DNA of 64,000 nucleotides from Adiantum capillus-veneris (lineage: Eukaryota > Streptophyta > Polypodiopsida > Polypodiales > Pteridaceae). The stretch lies in the NCBI GenBank assembly GCA_014529385.2, contig CM043958.1, positions 144,088,734 to 144,152,733 of the forward strand, given 5' to 3'. Both the position numbers and the translations under genes were made by a program. Below are positions 48,072-58,476 of the stretch, in pieces (position 1 is the stretch's first letter; every line of letters starts with the position of its first letter). The notes under the pieces are model-generated. The model was given only the letters and a program-made list of their open reading frames with translations. It was not told the origin of the DNA and made no database searches.

Positions 48072-49553
48072 ATGGATCCTTCTGCTACTTCAATGATAGA
48101 GTTCAAAAAGAAAATTAGACAATTGTTGATTACGATCGTCAGTGCACTAGATCCCGACGATATAGCACAGATTTTTGTAGATGAGTCTAGATTGCAATCA
48201 TTATACAGTGAGATTGCCCGCAAAATGTTGTTGTTATATCCAGACAAAACAACCGAATCAATAAACTCATTACTGAGCAATTGGGTGGGCAATTTGCCCA
48301 AGGTGGCCTCTGATTTGAAAGAGGAATACCCTCAAGAAGTAGACAATGGTAAGCTAGAGCATTGGAACACTAGATGGAGAGCTGAAAAAAAGAGGTCAAG
48401 GCGAGCATCCCACATAGACACACAGTTTGGCCTAAGCAAGAAAATGCGAATGGCTGTCACCAGAGTTGTGGGGAGCAGCCAAATAGGAGAACCGTTTATT
48501 GAGGAGGCTGCCATTGACGGAACATCAGGTTCTACTGCTTTTTCCAGTCACCTGGAGAGCAGTGTATACAATTCTCAATGTAGTATGACTCTAGGGATTC
48601 CAAATAAGTCCATTAAGAAGATCAAGAAACTTGGGTCAGGGGCTTATGGCACAGGGTGGCAAGTTCAAATCAAAGGGATCAGTTTCCTTCCTGCAACGAA
48701 TACTTATTGTGCTAAGGAGTTCCATGGACAGGACAAGCATCAGTGGAAAAGCTTTGCATCAGAAAGTGGGGTAGATCTCAACCATAGAGGGATTGTGAGG
48801 AGTATTGCCCACTCTGTAACGTTGCCATGGTTTCTGATATTCCCCTACTTCAATGGGGGAACTTTAGGTGATCTTATGGAGACAGTGCCCAATCCACATG
48901 GCTCTTTCACGACGCTTGTAGCGCATCAAGAGGGGAAAGGAAAGATCCCTGCAGACTTTAAATGGGAGCAGCCCTCTGAAGACCAAAAAACACGTACCAA
49001 GAGCCTGTGCAATCATGCTCCCTCGTTGATTCATGCCTTGGTGAAGGCATTGCGATTCGCACATGACGAGGGAATGATCCACAATGATCTCCATCCATGG
49101 AACATCATGTTGGACTTTACCAAGGATCTCACTCCCCGTATTGGAATAATTGATTGGGGGTTGTCTCTGCGTGTTGGCTTAGAGACACAAAAGACCAACA
49201 ATACGGATGAAAACTGGCAAAAGCTTCATCCTTGGCAATCTCCTGAGTTACTAAATGGCAATCACCCGTGCCCATGGACCAAGGCCACAGATGTGTACGC
49301 CATAGGATGGGTGATATGGCAATTTTGTAAGTTTTGTGGAGAGTTCTCTGACTACTACAACACAGATTGGTTCAAACATAAGGTTTCAGTGGAGGTACAA
49401 GCCATATCTAGGATTGTTGTGGAAGGTTGGGTGAGGAAGAAATCCACAGAGAGAAAGACCTTGGCACTTTTGGACGAAGAATTAGAAAGATTTGAAGCCC
49501 ATCCAAAACGATGCTTACGCCCTCCCTATGAAATGAGTGTAGCCTTTTTTTGA
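48072..49553 (+). CDS. Divergent protein kinase, intact
   Basis: 493 codons from ATG 48,072 (MDPSATSMIEF); the open frame extends upstream into the repeat array without an ATG that fits better. The N-terminal 185 residues are an unrecognised helical, basic region. The kinase domain follows: glycine loop LGSGAYGTGW (about 187-196), a Lys in YCAKEF (about 215), catalytic loop MIHNDLHPWNIML with HND instead of HRD and the Asn present, IIDWGLS where DFG is usual, then WQSPELL and TDVYAIGWVIWQF as the APE and D-x-W-x-x-G regions. All core catalytic residues are present, so activity is plausible. No intron is needed. The nearest family is not identified. HND/DWG variants occur in atypical kinases. 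Confidence 0.85.
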   Translation: MDPSATSMIEFKKKIRQLLITIVSALDPDDIAQIFVDESRLQSLYSEIARKMLLLYPDKTTESINSLLSNWVGNLPKVASDLKEEYPQEVDNGKLEHWNTRWRAEKKRSRRASHIDTQFGLSKKMRMAVTRVVGSSQIGEPFIEEAAIDGTSGSTAFSSHLESSVYNSQCSMTLGIPNKSIKKIKKLGSGAYGTGWQVQIKGISFLPATNTYCAKEFHGQDKHQWKSFASESGVDLNHRGIVRSIAHSVTLPWFLIFPYFNGGTLGDLMETVPNPHGSFTTLVAHQEGKGKIPADFKWEQPSEDQKTRTKSLCNHAPSLIHALVKALRFAHDEGMIHNDLHPWNIMLDFTKDLTPRIGIIDWGLSLRVGLETQKTNNTDENWQKLHPWQSPELLNGNHPCPWTKATDVYAIGWVIWQFCKFCGEFSDYYNTDWFKHKVSVEVQAISRIVVEGWVRKKSTERKTLALLDEELERFEAHPKRCLRPPYEMSVAFF

Positions 49554-49775
49554 TGGATATATGATGTACTTTATGAAGCAGGGTTTTTTGAGACTTTTGA
49601 CTTATAAAAGCACTTTTAAAATTTGGGTTTTATGCGCCATGGATGATGTATGAGTAATAAAAACACTTTGTTATATCTCAATAGACAACAAATTTTCTAT
49701 GAGTTTTGTTTTTTCTCTTAAGTTTCAAGCAATAAGCCACGTGGAATCACTGATTGTCATTCATTGATTTAAAAA

Positions 49776-49920
49776 ATGGTGGTTACTCTTATATCAATTG
49801 ATTGTCATAAGATGGTGGTTATTCTTATATCAATTGATTGTCGTAAAATGGTGGTTACTCTTATATCAATTGATTGTCGTAAAATGGTGGTTACTCTTAT
49901 AGCAATTGATTATCATTGAT
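49776..49920. repeat. 36-bp tandem repeat, four copies
   Basis: ATGGTGGTTACTCTTATATC plus AATTGATTGTCGTAAA repeats at 49,776, 49,812, 49,848 and 49,884, between the kinase stop and the RING ORF. Confidence 0.92.
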
Positions 49921-49959
49921 TTTGTATGCCATAACTGAAGTATAGTGTTTAATCAGGAT

Positions 49960-50916
49960 ATGGATAATGATAATCAAAGGGCTAAGCGCGCTTTTGAGCG
50001 TCTCAGATCCATGTGTCAAGGCAGTGGAGTGAATGACACCGCTCGAATTACAGCTCGTTGCTCCCAGTGGGCCAACCCAGTGGGTACACAATGGAAAGAG
50101 GTGAACTCTAGGATTGACCGAGAAATGGTCAAATCCATATGGCTAGGCATTGCAGATGACAACATCAAGAAAGGCCGACTCAAGCTATCACAATGCATTA
50201 ATGCAGACATACGAGACAATGGAGAGAACATATATCTCGATGTTATGGGTCATCCTATGCATCATATGGATTGTCCATTGTGGTTTGCCAAGATGTTATA
50301 AATGCATTATGTCTTGGGTGAAGCAGTGGACTTCAGCTCAAGGACACCTCATATGACTATTCAAGACATTCGCAGCAGTGCAATCACCGTCACACGGCAA
50401 GAGATGTCATTGGCACTAGAAGATGCATCAATGGAAGTGCACCAAGTTAAGGAGGAGATTCAAACTCAACTCAGGCAAGCATCACAAGCTACACAAGGCT
50501 CTCATGCAGAAGCAACCCTAAATAGAGACTTGCAAAGGGAGGTGAAGGTGCTATCTCGCCACGTAAAAGAGCTAGAGGCGACTATAAAAAAACAAAATGC
50601 TGCCACATTGATTGAGCACCCAACATCTATTGAGGCCCCTCCAGCTTCTGGTGAGCACGGTGGTCCTTGCCCCATATGTAGATCATTCTTTCATGAGTGG
50701 TGTGGTCACTTCAGCTTGCCATGCGGACATATGTACCATATATCATGCTTGATGCAAATCATGATGAATAGCTTTCATTGTGCTATATGTGAGTATGAGA
50801 TATTCAAAAAGCTATATGCAATGTTCAAAATGTCTGAAGACTATAATAAGCTTAAAGGTCAGCGTGAACAGGAGAATGAAGATATTCTCACAAATATTTC
50901 ACTATCACTTGGATAG
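49960..50916 (+). CDS. RING-finger protein with one in-frame stop
   Basis: ATG 49,960 (MDNDNQRAKRAFERL). One frame runs to 50,916 apart from TAA at 50,299-50,301. The C-terminal half has a coiled coil (about 50,390-50,610, with VKVLSRHVKELEATIKKQN) and then a RING-H2-like domain: CPICRSFF, LPCGHMYHISC, FHCAIC. The spacing C-x2-C, C-x-H, x3-H-x2-C, C-x2-C fits an E3 ubiquitin-ligase-type RING. The stop could be a recent nonsense mutation (L-stop-M) or mark two proteins, the second starting MHYVLGEAVDF at 50,302. It lies 400 bases downstream of the kinase on the same strand. Partner unknown. Confidence 0.7.
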
Positions 50917-51121
50917 TTTTTGTGACATTTGAAAACATTTACTCGTTGTCTTGCAAGAATTTATTAGTGAATTGTGAATTGTCTTCACTTCAGCTTCAAT
51001 TATGATATGTGATAATGCAAAGATTTGTTAGGGCTTTGTATATTATGAAGCTTTAATAGTGATTTGTGGCCTTGTAAAGGTTTTTAAGGCTTTCGTTTAT
51101 TATTAAGCAAATGTCTAAACC

Positions 51122-53481
51122 TTAAACTAAATATAAAAAAAAGCTTATAAGATAAACATTTTCTGAACTTAAACAGAAGTCACTCAATGGATTCAATAAT
51201 CTATTAATAAACCACCGTCGCTTGCTGCGACGGGTCAAAGTTGGTTCAATTTCCAAATTCTCTTCAATCTCTTCTAAAGTACATGTAGTTTCTACTTCAT
51301 GAGATTCCCCTTGCAACTCACTGTCTTTGTCCACCTCATCATTGGTTACATCATAAGTCCAGCGCGGCATCTCCTCTTTGTAGTTCTCAGCTTGCACTCT
51401 TGCCAATAGCCGATGGTTGCAGTACATATACACCAATTTTTCAGCTCTTGAATTTAGAAGGCGGTTTCTGATGGTGGAATGTACATATTTATATGTACTC
51501 CAGTTTCTCTCAGAACTTGAATTGGATGCACATTGGGCTAGGATTCTAACAGCTAGGCATTTAAGGGTGGGTGCACTACCACCATTCATCATCCACTACT
51601 TCCATGCTGGTTGCTCCGTGGCAAGTTTCTGCACAAATTCTGTACCAAACTTACGCTCTTTGAGTTTAAACTTCGTAAGATCAGTAACAGCTGATGCATG
51701 CTCATCAGGATCAGCATAAAACTTGCCTATCACATCATAAAAGTCTTCCAGCACCTCCTCATCAAGTTTTTCTATTTCCATTGCCCAATACTTTGGATCC
51801 AATAAGAAAGCTACGCTGTGTAGTGGACTATGTGCTCCAACCCATCGACCATGCACATACTTTCTCAGAATTTCTCTCCTCTTTTGAGTGAATGGTGTCT
51901 TCTAAGGCTTGACAATTGGCTCCTGGGGCTCCTCTGAATTTGCAAGGCTTTCTTGAACACTCCACCAAGCCATCCACACCTTACCTATGTTAGGCAAGGC
52001 AGAATCCAGTTGGCGTAATGCGAGCATAATTGGCATCATGACATTGTGCACATCCACCACATCATTTCAGAAGTGGCGATCAGCTAGTAGATCTCTGATC
52101 ACCCCTATTTTTCTTTTTATCTTCTCCCTTTGACCGGCCTCCCATTCTGAAAAAGTGGCACAAACAAATGTCTCCATCACAGCATTCTTATTTTTTATTA
52201 GTGATTCTACCGTATAGTAGTTGGTGCAAAATCTAGTTTCGCACGGCAGTTTTAACATAGTAGACATCCTCTGACGGTACATGTCAAGAACTCTCTGACG
52301 ATTCAAAACAAACTTGACTATTAAGCGAGCATTGTCTACTATCCATTTGAACCACTCTGTGTCATTACTCTTGTACCAATCTTGCAATACCAAGTTCAAG
52401 CTGTGTGTACTGCAACCAGCACTATATAGGTGAGAGACGCGACTTTCAAGTATCCTACCTGCAGCCCTGCAATTTTTGGCATTGTCCATGATTACTTGGA
52501 CAACATTTTCTTTTCCAAGTTCCTCAATTGCGTCGCCAATGATGTCAGCTATAAAACTGCCAGACTTTATTTGACCAGAGCTATCCACAGCTTTGATAAA
52601 ACATTCACCACGAGGACATACAAGCATGATGTTGATCAATGGCCACCTTTGAACGTTGGACCAACCATCAATAACTATGGTGTATCCAGATTGTTGTGTT
52701 GCATTTAATATTACCCTTTGAATATCCTGTTGTGTGCTTGTGTAAAATTTATCCAACAGTTGGTTTCTCATATGGTGATATGTTGGAGGGGTAAATCCAG
52801 CACCATACTCCCCAATGCGTTTCCAAGCTGACTTCCATGCATCACGAGTGACAATGGCCAATGATCCCCCAGTGAAATAGACGGCTTTAGCTAGTGCAAG
52901 TTGTGCTTCTTCTAAGGCAAGCGTTTTGAAGCTCGTCTATAAGCTAACCTGTCTACTTTTTGACGATCCTACCTGAAAGTCAAGAGATTCATGGTTTGGA
53001 GGTGTAGTTCCATCGATATGAGAAGTTGGTTCCCTGCTTTGAGTGCTTCCATTGGTGGGCGTTACACCAAATGATCCCTCGTCCTGGTTTGATCTTATCG
53101 ATACCGGGTGTGATGGTCAAAAGTAGAGAGTTTTGATCTTTTGCTCGTGGAAATTAGCTTACCAATTAAAGCTTTTAAGCGCATAGCTTCTTCTTCTGCA
53201 CATAAGCCCTTGCACTTTCCTCCTTGGATTCTGGTATTGCCACCTAGAAAATGATCCCTTATTCTTGGTGCTCCTCCAGATTTCTCTTCGCCACAAAAGT
53301 TACATTTCCAATCTTGATACTTATTTAAATTTGTGGAAAAATTCCACTCGGGTCCTGGACTTTCTCCACCTGCCTTTCGCTTGCCCTGCGAAGCAAGACC
53401 TGGCATCGAGGTAGGAGGTCTCCTCAAGGAAGCCAAGCTTGAGACACCAACATCACCGCTCACATTCCTGGTGGAAGACAT
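51122..53481 (-). pseudogene. hAT transposase (BED, DUF659, dimerisation)
   Basis: Start MSSTRNVSGDV at 53,481. The BED zinc finger is WKCNFCGEEKSGGAPRIRDH with a further His/Cys region. After a frame change near 53,000, ALAKAVYFTGGSLAIVTRDA begins the DUF659 part, with VIDGWSNVQRWPLI, VIMDNAKNCRAAG and CSTHSLNLVLQD. The C-terminus has the dimerisation motif AQCASNSSSERNWSTYKYVH. From 52,861 to 51,122 the frame is unchanged but has stops at 52,067-52,069 (TGA), about 51,903 (TAG) and 51,596-51,598 (TAG). Two replace an expected Trp. It therefore looks recently inactivated rather than eroded. Confidence 0.9.
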
Positions 53482-53629
53482 ACTTATTGGATGCCTGCAA
53501 TACCAATAAACATAGCTCAGTATGCTCTCTTCTTTCAAGTATTATTCAAACCAAACATTAGTGTTATAATCATTATCACACACAAGCGTAGTAGTGAAGC
53601 CTGAAGGGAATAAACCTCAATCTACTCAA

Positions 53630-54390
53630 ACATGAGCAAGCAAATACAACGGTGAATCAAATATGTGATCAGTCCATCCCAAAAGTAGAGATATTGACCC
53701 AAAGATTCACCTTCCTACCTCCTTTCATGAATCAGTCCAGTCCAAAAAAGAACTAATGACCCATGATTGGAACTCTAATCGAAATAGCAAGCAAATACAA
53801 CGGTGAATCAAACATGTGATCAGTCCATCCCAAAAGTAGAGTTATCGACCCAAAGATTCACATTCCTACCTCCTTTCATGAATCAGTCCAGTCCAAAAAA
53901 GAACTAACGACCCATGATTGGAGCTCTAATCGGAATAGCAAGAAAATACAGCGGTGAATCAAACATGTGATCAGTCTATCCCAAAAGTAGAGATATCGAC
54001 CCAAAGATTCACCTTTCTACCTCCTTTCATGAATCAGTCCAGTCCAAAAAAGAACTAATGACCCATGATTGGAGCTCTAATCGGAATAGCAAGCAAATAC
54101 AGCGGTGAATCAAACATGTGATCAGTCCATCCCAAAAGTAGAGATATCGACCCAAAGATTCACCTTTCTATCTCTTTTCAAGAATGAGTTCAGTCCAAAA
54201 AAGAACTAATAACCCATGATAGAAGTTCTAATCAATATAGCAATCAATTTAGCAAATATAACGGTGAACCAAACATGAGATCAGTCCATCCCAAATGTAG
54301 AGATACCGACCCAAAGATTCACCTTTCTACCTCCTTTCAAGAATCAGTTCAGTCCAAAAAAGAACTAATGATCCATGATCAGAGTTACAT
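53630..54390. repeat. 150-bp tandem repeat, five copies
   Basis: Units containing CGGTGAATCAAACATGTGAT, CAGTCCATCCCAAAAGTAGA and AAAAAAGAACTAATGACCCA start near 53,645, 53,795, 53,947, 54,098 and 54,257. The fifth is the most diverged. They lie upstream of the transposase start. Confidence 0.93.
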
Positions 54391-54496
54391 TAAGTTTTAA
54401 TTTTTTTATAAAGACTATTCATTTTTTTACCTTTAGTTTTTCTTCTAAATTTTAAAGGATGACCAAATTTAAAGGAAGAGGTGATGTGATGTGATG

Positions 54497-54640
54497 TCTA
54501 TAAAAGGGTTATATAGAGCCGCCAAATATAGAGGGGGTACACGACGGGCCCGACGGGATTCTTGCTTGTCCCGCCGGGCCCGCCGGGTTTCATATTAAGC
54601 CCGCCGGGCTTGCTGGGATTGTTGGTTGTCCCGCCGGTTC
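54497..54640 (-). promoter_or_regulatory. GC-rich CCCGCCGGG cluster and TATA-like sequences
   Basis: CTATATAACCC on the minus strand could serve the transposase gene; the same site also reads TATAAAAG on the plus strand. Outside it are CCCGCCGGGCCCGCCGGG and AAGCCCGCCGGGCTTG, the counterpart of the motifs at 46,517-46,605. Confidence 0.55.
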
Positions 54641-54933
54641 TACGTTTTCTACCAGTTTTCGTAGGTCATGACATTAGATATGTTATTAACATGAAAAAAA
54701 TAGCGATAATAACAACAATAATTAACATTTAACAAAATGCGTCATCGCGTAATTAAAATTCCTGCTCCAAAATGTTTGGGTATTTCTTCGTTTAACAAAG
54801 TCCTAACTTTCCCAACATTGTGAGGCCTAGGCAACCCAAAAGCTTTAATCTTGTAATACTTCAAAACCTGAAACCAGGTTTTAGAGATGGCCCTGTAACC
54901 CCTTCTACTCACCCCCACTGTGTCACAAACTTC

Positions 54934-55647
54934 TTACATTTGAGAAGGTTGGACCAGTAAACCCATATCTTTCATTAAATTTTGAAATACCAATTTCTTC
55001 TGAGTTTGATTTTCAGGAAGTTTCAAAAGTTTAAGAATAGCACTTTTGTTCATTACCTCATTCAAAAATCTCACCCTTTCTTGAACATTGGACATATCAA
55101 ATCCTAAAAGACTAGTCATATGTTCTCTAGTAATCTTTAATCATTTTTTTCTTTGTCTAGAACCTTCTGTTAAGTTTACTATATCTCTCATTTGTTTTAC
55201 TCGTGTTCTTAATCCTATTGGAGTTTCTATTAAAGTCCGAAGCTGGTGATTTTCTTGTTTTAGAGATGCTATTTGGTTTTCAAGTTCTAAAATTCTTGTT
55301 GCATTTGAAGACAAAACAGTTTTGAGATATTGAATGTAATGTGTATGATCAATGTGTAAATGAGATAACCTAGAACTATATCCTAGTAAGCCATCAACCC
55401 CATCACCAACAAATCTCATCAAATCATGAGGTGTGTGAAAAGATGGATACCTTCCAGTGCTAGGATGATACAAGCTCCCATCTGTCCATATATCAATGTG
55501 TTTATTTCCCTTGTTGCGAAGTTGTTGTGCTTCATTTGCAGTTGTAACTGGTCTTTGATAGACACTTCGCGTAGTAGCATATTCCTGGCTTATCTTAATG
55601 TTCAAGTGAAACTTGCGGTTATCACTAATGGAAGATGTATTAGTCAT
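54934..55647 (-). CDS. Coiled-coil ORF after the giant element's leader
   Basis: ATG 55,647 (MTNTSSISDNRKFHLNIK). The frame runs to 54,934 with one TGA at 55,141-55,143. Residues near 120-150 (LELENQIASLKQENHQLRTL) are a classic heptad coiled coil. After the stop the frame stays open, with GFDMSNVQERVRFLNEVMNK. It lies about 1.9 kb inside the 5' LTR, where Ogre/Tat elements have an ORF of unknown function ahead of gag. No domain recognised. The in-frame TGA might be a mutation or a readthrough site. Confidence 0.55.
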
Positions 55648-56219
55648 TGTAAATAATGAAGGAGTAGAAAGTATAATGGAAATAACGTAGCAGCAGAACA
55701 AGGTGCATCAGAGAAGAAGAGATAAAGCTCACGAAAGGTGAGAGAAAAAAGAGAGATTCAAAAGTGGAAACAACTATTTGCCGTCAAGTGAAGTAAATGA
55801 AAACAAATTTCGAGGTGAGTCACAAAGGAATGTGAAGAAAATGATATCTTTTTGAATATTTAGAGATATGTACCTAGATACGCTTTAGATTGCATAGATA
55901 TGCTTTAAATGACCAAAACGGACAAATTTGGAGCCGTTTTGACCATAAATGTCTATGCTAATTAGTAATTTAACCAATTCCTTACACATCCCTTTTTGAG
56001 TCGTTTTTGGCCCTAATGCTTTTTAGATTGGTTTGGCAAGTATACAACTTGTTAGAGTCCCTGAACAAGTTTCAACAAGTTTGAACAAAATCTGAACAAG
56101 TTTATCAACTAATTTGTGTCTGCAGACTCTGATTTTGAGAATCTGGCTTAAGTCTCACTTTTGGGATCCAAATGTCACCAAAATTGATTTGTGAGGTCTA
56201 CTTGATATGCTTGACCTTG

Positions 56220-57000
56220 TGGTATACTCAAACTTGCAAATTTCTCAAGTTTTAAAGCAGATGTAAATAATCGCGATTATTTACTCTAGCTATATTTTTG
56301 CAAGTTTTTTCCCCAGCTTTGACACAGATCTGTTAAGCACCTTAAGTTAAGGTCACTAGCCAAGTTTCATCAAGTTTGGACAATTTTTGGTCAAATGGTC
56401 ATCAATTATCTGTCTGCAGACTAACTTTGCAATTTTAGTCACAATTTTCAAGCTAGTGATCCAAATCTTACCAAATTTGGTTTGTGGGCTTATTACAATA
56501 TGGTAAAACTAGTGGTATGCTGACTTGGTCAAAAAAGTTGAAAAATAGGGCAGATGTAAATAATTGCGATTATTTACTCCTGAAATTTTTTTGCATCTTT
56601 TTGGTCAACTGAGCATGTACATATGTTTATCACATCAATATAAGCCTATGAATCAATTTTCAACAAGTTTGGACAAATTTTTTCCCAATTCACACTCAAG
56701 ATTCAAAAAGTTAGTACAAACTTTAGTTTTCACCCAATTTTTTGCCAGTTTAGTGATCCAAATCTCTTGGGCCTTTACAAAAGTTGTTTGTACACTTGCA
56801 ATGATTCAATAATATGAACCTTCGTCAATTTAGAGCAGAAAGTTAATAATCGCGATTATTAACTTTAGGCTTGAAATGAACACTTTTTTGTAATTTTTTC
56901 AAAGACAGTCCTTATATGAGCTATTTTAGCTTATGAATCAAGTCAAAACATAATTTGGCCTAAAATGGCAAGAAAAAGTAAATAATCTGAGTTTTGGCCA
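56220..57000. repeat. Palindrome array in the 5' leader, 3 full and 1 half unit
   Basis: Palindromes at 56,263-56,284 (TAAATAATCGCGATTATTTA core), 56,556-56,577, 56,842-56,863 (TTAATAATCGCGATTATTAA core) and a half copy at 56,978. Spacing is 293, 286 and 136 bases. Flanks share GCAGATG or GCAGAAAG just before and TGCAAGTTTT-like sequence just after. Confidence 0.88.
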
Positions 57001-57533
57001 AGTCTTGAAATTTTTACCTCGAAGTGTCTTTGAGCTTACCAACTGGTTCAGACAATTCTTAGGCTTACTCTCCAGTCGGATTAAGTGGATTTGAGTCTTT
57101 TCGAGCTATTTCTAGCCGTAGACCTAAAATTTTGCAACTTCCAATAAAAAATCACACTTGATTCTTTCAGAGAAAACAATGTTCTGAAATCCACTTCGGA
57201 TCCTACTTACCCTACTCCTAGATTCTCATGCAATGGGGTTGTGGAAAGTGTCCACAAACACTCGTTTTCTTGTTTTTTATGTTTTTCTGAGCACCAATCT
57301 TAAGACTTGTCTCGTCTACCAATCATTCTCAAAATCCTAATCTAATTCTATAATCCTACCATCCTAAAGGCACTCAGCAAGTACGATTACTTCCAAGCTA
57401 CCTCTACACAGCAAAAGACGACAATCATAAGCTATGTGGTTTCTTAAAAAAAGTTTTGAACTCTAGGCGAACCTAGAGGAAGTTAAAGGACAACTACACA
57501 AGACGCTCGTGTTTTTCCCTGGTTTAGGTCTCT

Positions 57534-57555
57534 TCGATCCCCGGCAATAGAGCCA
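57534..57555 (-). promoter_or_regulatory. Primer binding site of the giant element (tRNA-Asp-like)
   Basis: On the minus strand TGGCTCTATTGCCGGGGATC begins two bases inside the 5' LTR. Read on the plus strand it looks like a tRNA 3' end (TTCGATCCCCGGCAATAGAG then CCA). It fits plant tRNA-Asp except for three bases in the acceptor stem. Athila-type gypsy elements are known to use tRNA-Asp. Confidence 0.7.
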
Positions 57556-57557
57556 AA

Positions 57558-58476
57558 TGCGGGACGCATGTCTAACCTCACCATCCTATCTTATTACAGT
57601 ATTAGTGAGAACCATAATTAATTTGTCAAACCATGGGATGAAGCTGACTTGCCTAGTACATAGAGGCTACAAGAGGGTGTCAATTTCTCGAAAAACAACT
57701 AACAACTCGCATCTAACTCAGTCTACACTCAAGTGACTGAAATCACCAAAAGCCAATTGTTCATCGACAAACAAATCACATCCGTTACAGCATCAAATGA
57801 CATCCAAAGGTAATGAAACTTCTAGGAAAAATTTATAAGACCTAATCACACATGCTTATGGTCTCAAACCCCACTTTAGGTCAAGTTCCAAAATCACGAT
57901 TATTAACAGCAGTGGATGTTTGACCTAGTTGTTTTCGACCCAGAATGCATCTAAATGCTTAGCAATGATGCCCCAAAACCTTGCCTTTGCTTAGTTTTTG
58001 ATTTAAAAGCGTAAATTCCTAGTTATGATGAAATTAGACCACGGGTCGGCGACGCAAAAAGCTACGAAATACTGTGAACTCCTTACATCAATGCATAGAG
58101 CTCCTACCTGCGGTTGCAATGTAACAAATGCAAATGCAATGTGACAACCGGGAGGGAGTAGGAAGCGTGAGAAGGAGAGGAGTGAGCGCCGTTAGCTCAC
58201 GCTGTGTATTTCTTATCCAAAACTTATAAAAAACTTACAAAAATTGGCTTTTATACCTTAGCCAAGGTTTTTGGGTGGTCAAAACTAATAATCTGGAGTG
58301 CTACCAAAGTTGGGTAATGACTGGCTGATATAATCTGGAAGCTTGTAGCCCCGACTCATTAATTACAGAGTTTATCCGAGAAAATAGGAGTTACAATATT
58401 TCCAATTTATCAAAATGATAAATGTTTTACAAAGAGAACTCCAAAAAATGGTGTTCGTGTTAGCTTGCTGCTAACA
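57558..58476 (-). repeat. 5' LTR of the giant retroelement
   Basis: A 919-bp LTR paired with 13,321-14,237, followed outside by GCCAA (58,477-58,481). Confidence 0.9.

Larger units (their letters stand above)
46485..54680 (-). mobile_element. hAT-type DNA transposon region carrying kinase and RING genes
   Basis: The transposase remnant (53,481-51,122) shows that a hAT element is here. GC-rich CCCGCCGGG clusters lie at 46,517-46,605 and 54,541-54,640, the spacing and base contrast expected of subterminal transposase-binding repeats. TGACCT occurs at both candidate ends (near 46,486 on + and, inverted, near 54,663), and similar octamers GACATTCA and GACATTAG lie outside. A clean TIR and target duplication were not proven. 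If correct, the element is about 8.2 kb with two host-like genes on the opposite strand to the transposase. Alternatively it is the right part of a 16-kb unit starting near 38 kb. Confidence 0.45.

Noticed and set aside
51122-52861. RNA editing as the explanation for in-frame stops
   Set aside because: Stop-removing U-to-C editing in hornworts, lycophytes and ferns is known for organelle transcripts; a nuclear transposase with mutation-type stops is more simply a pseudogene.
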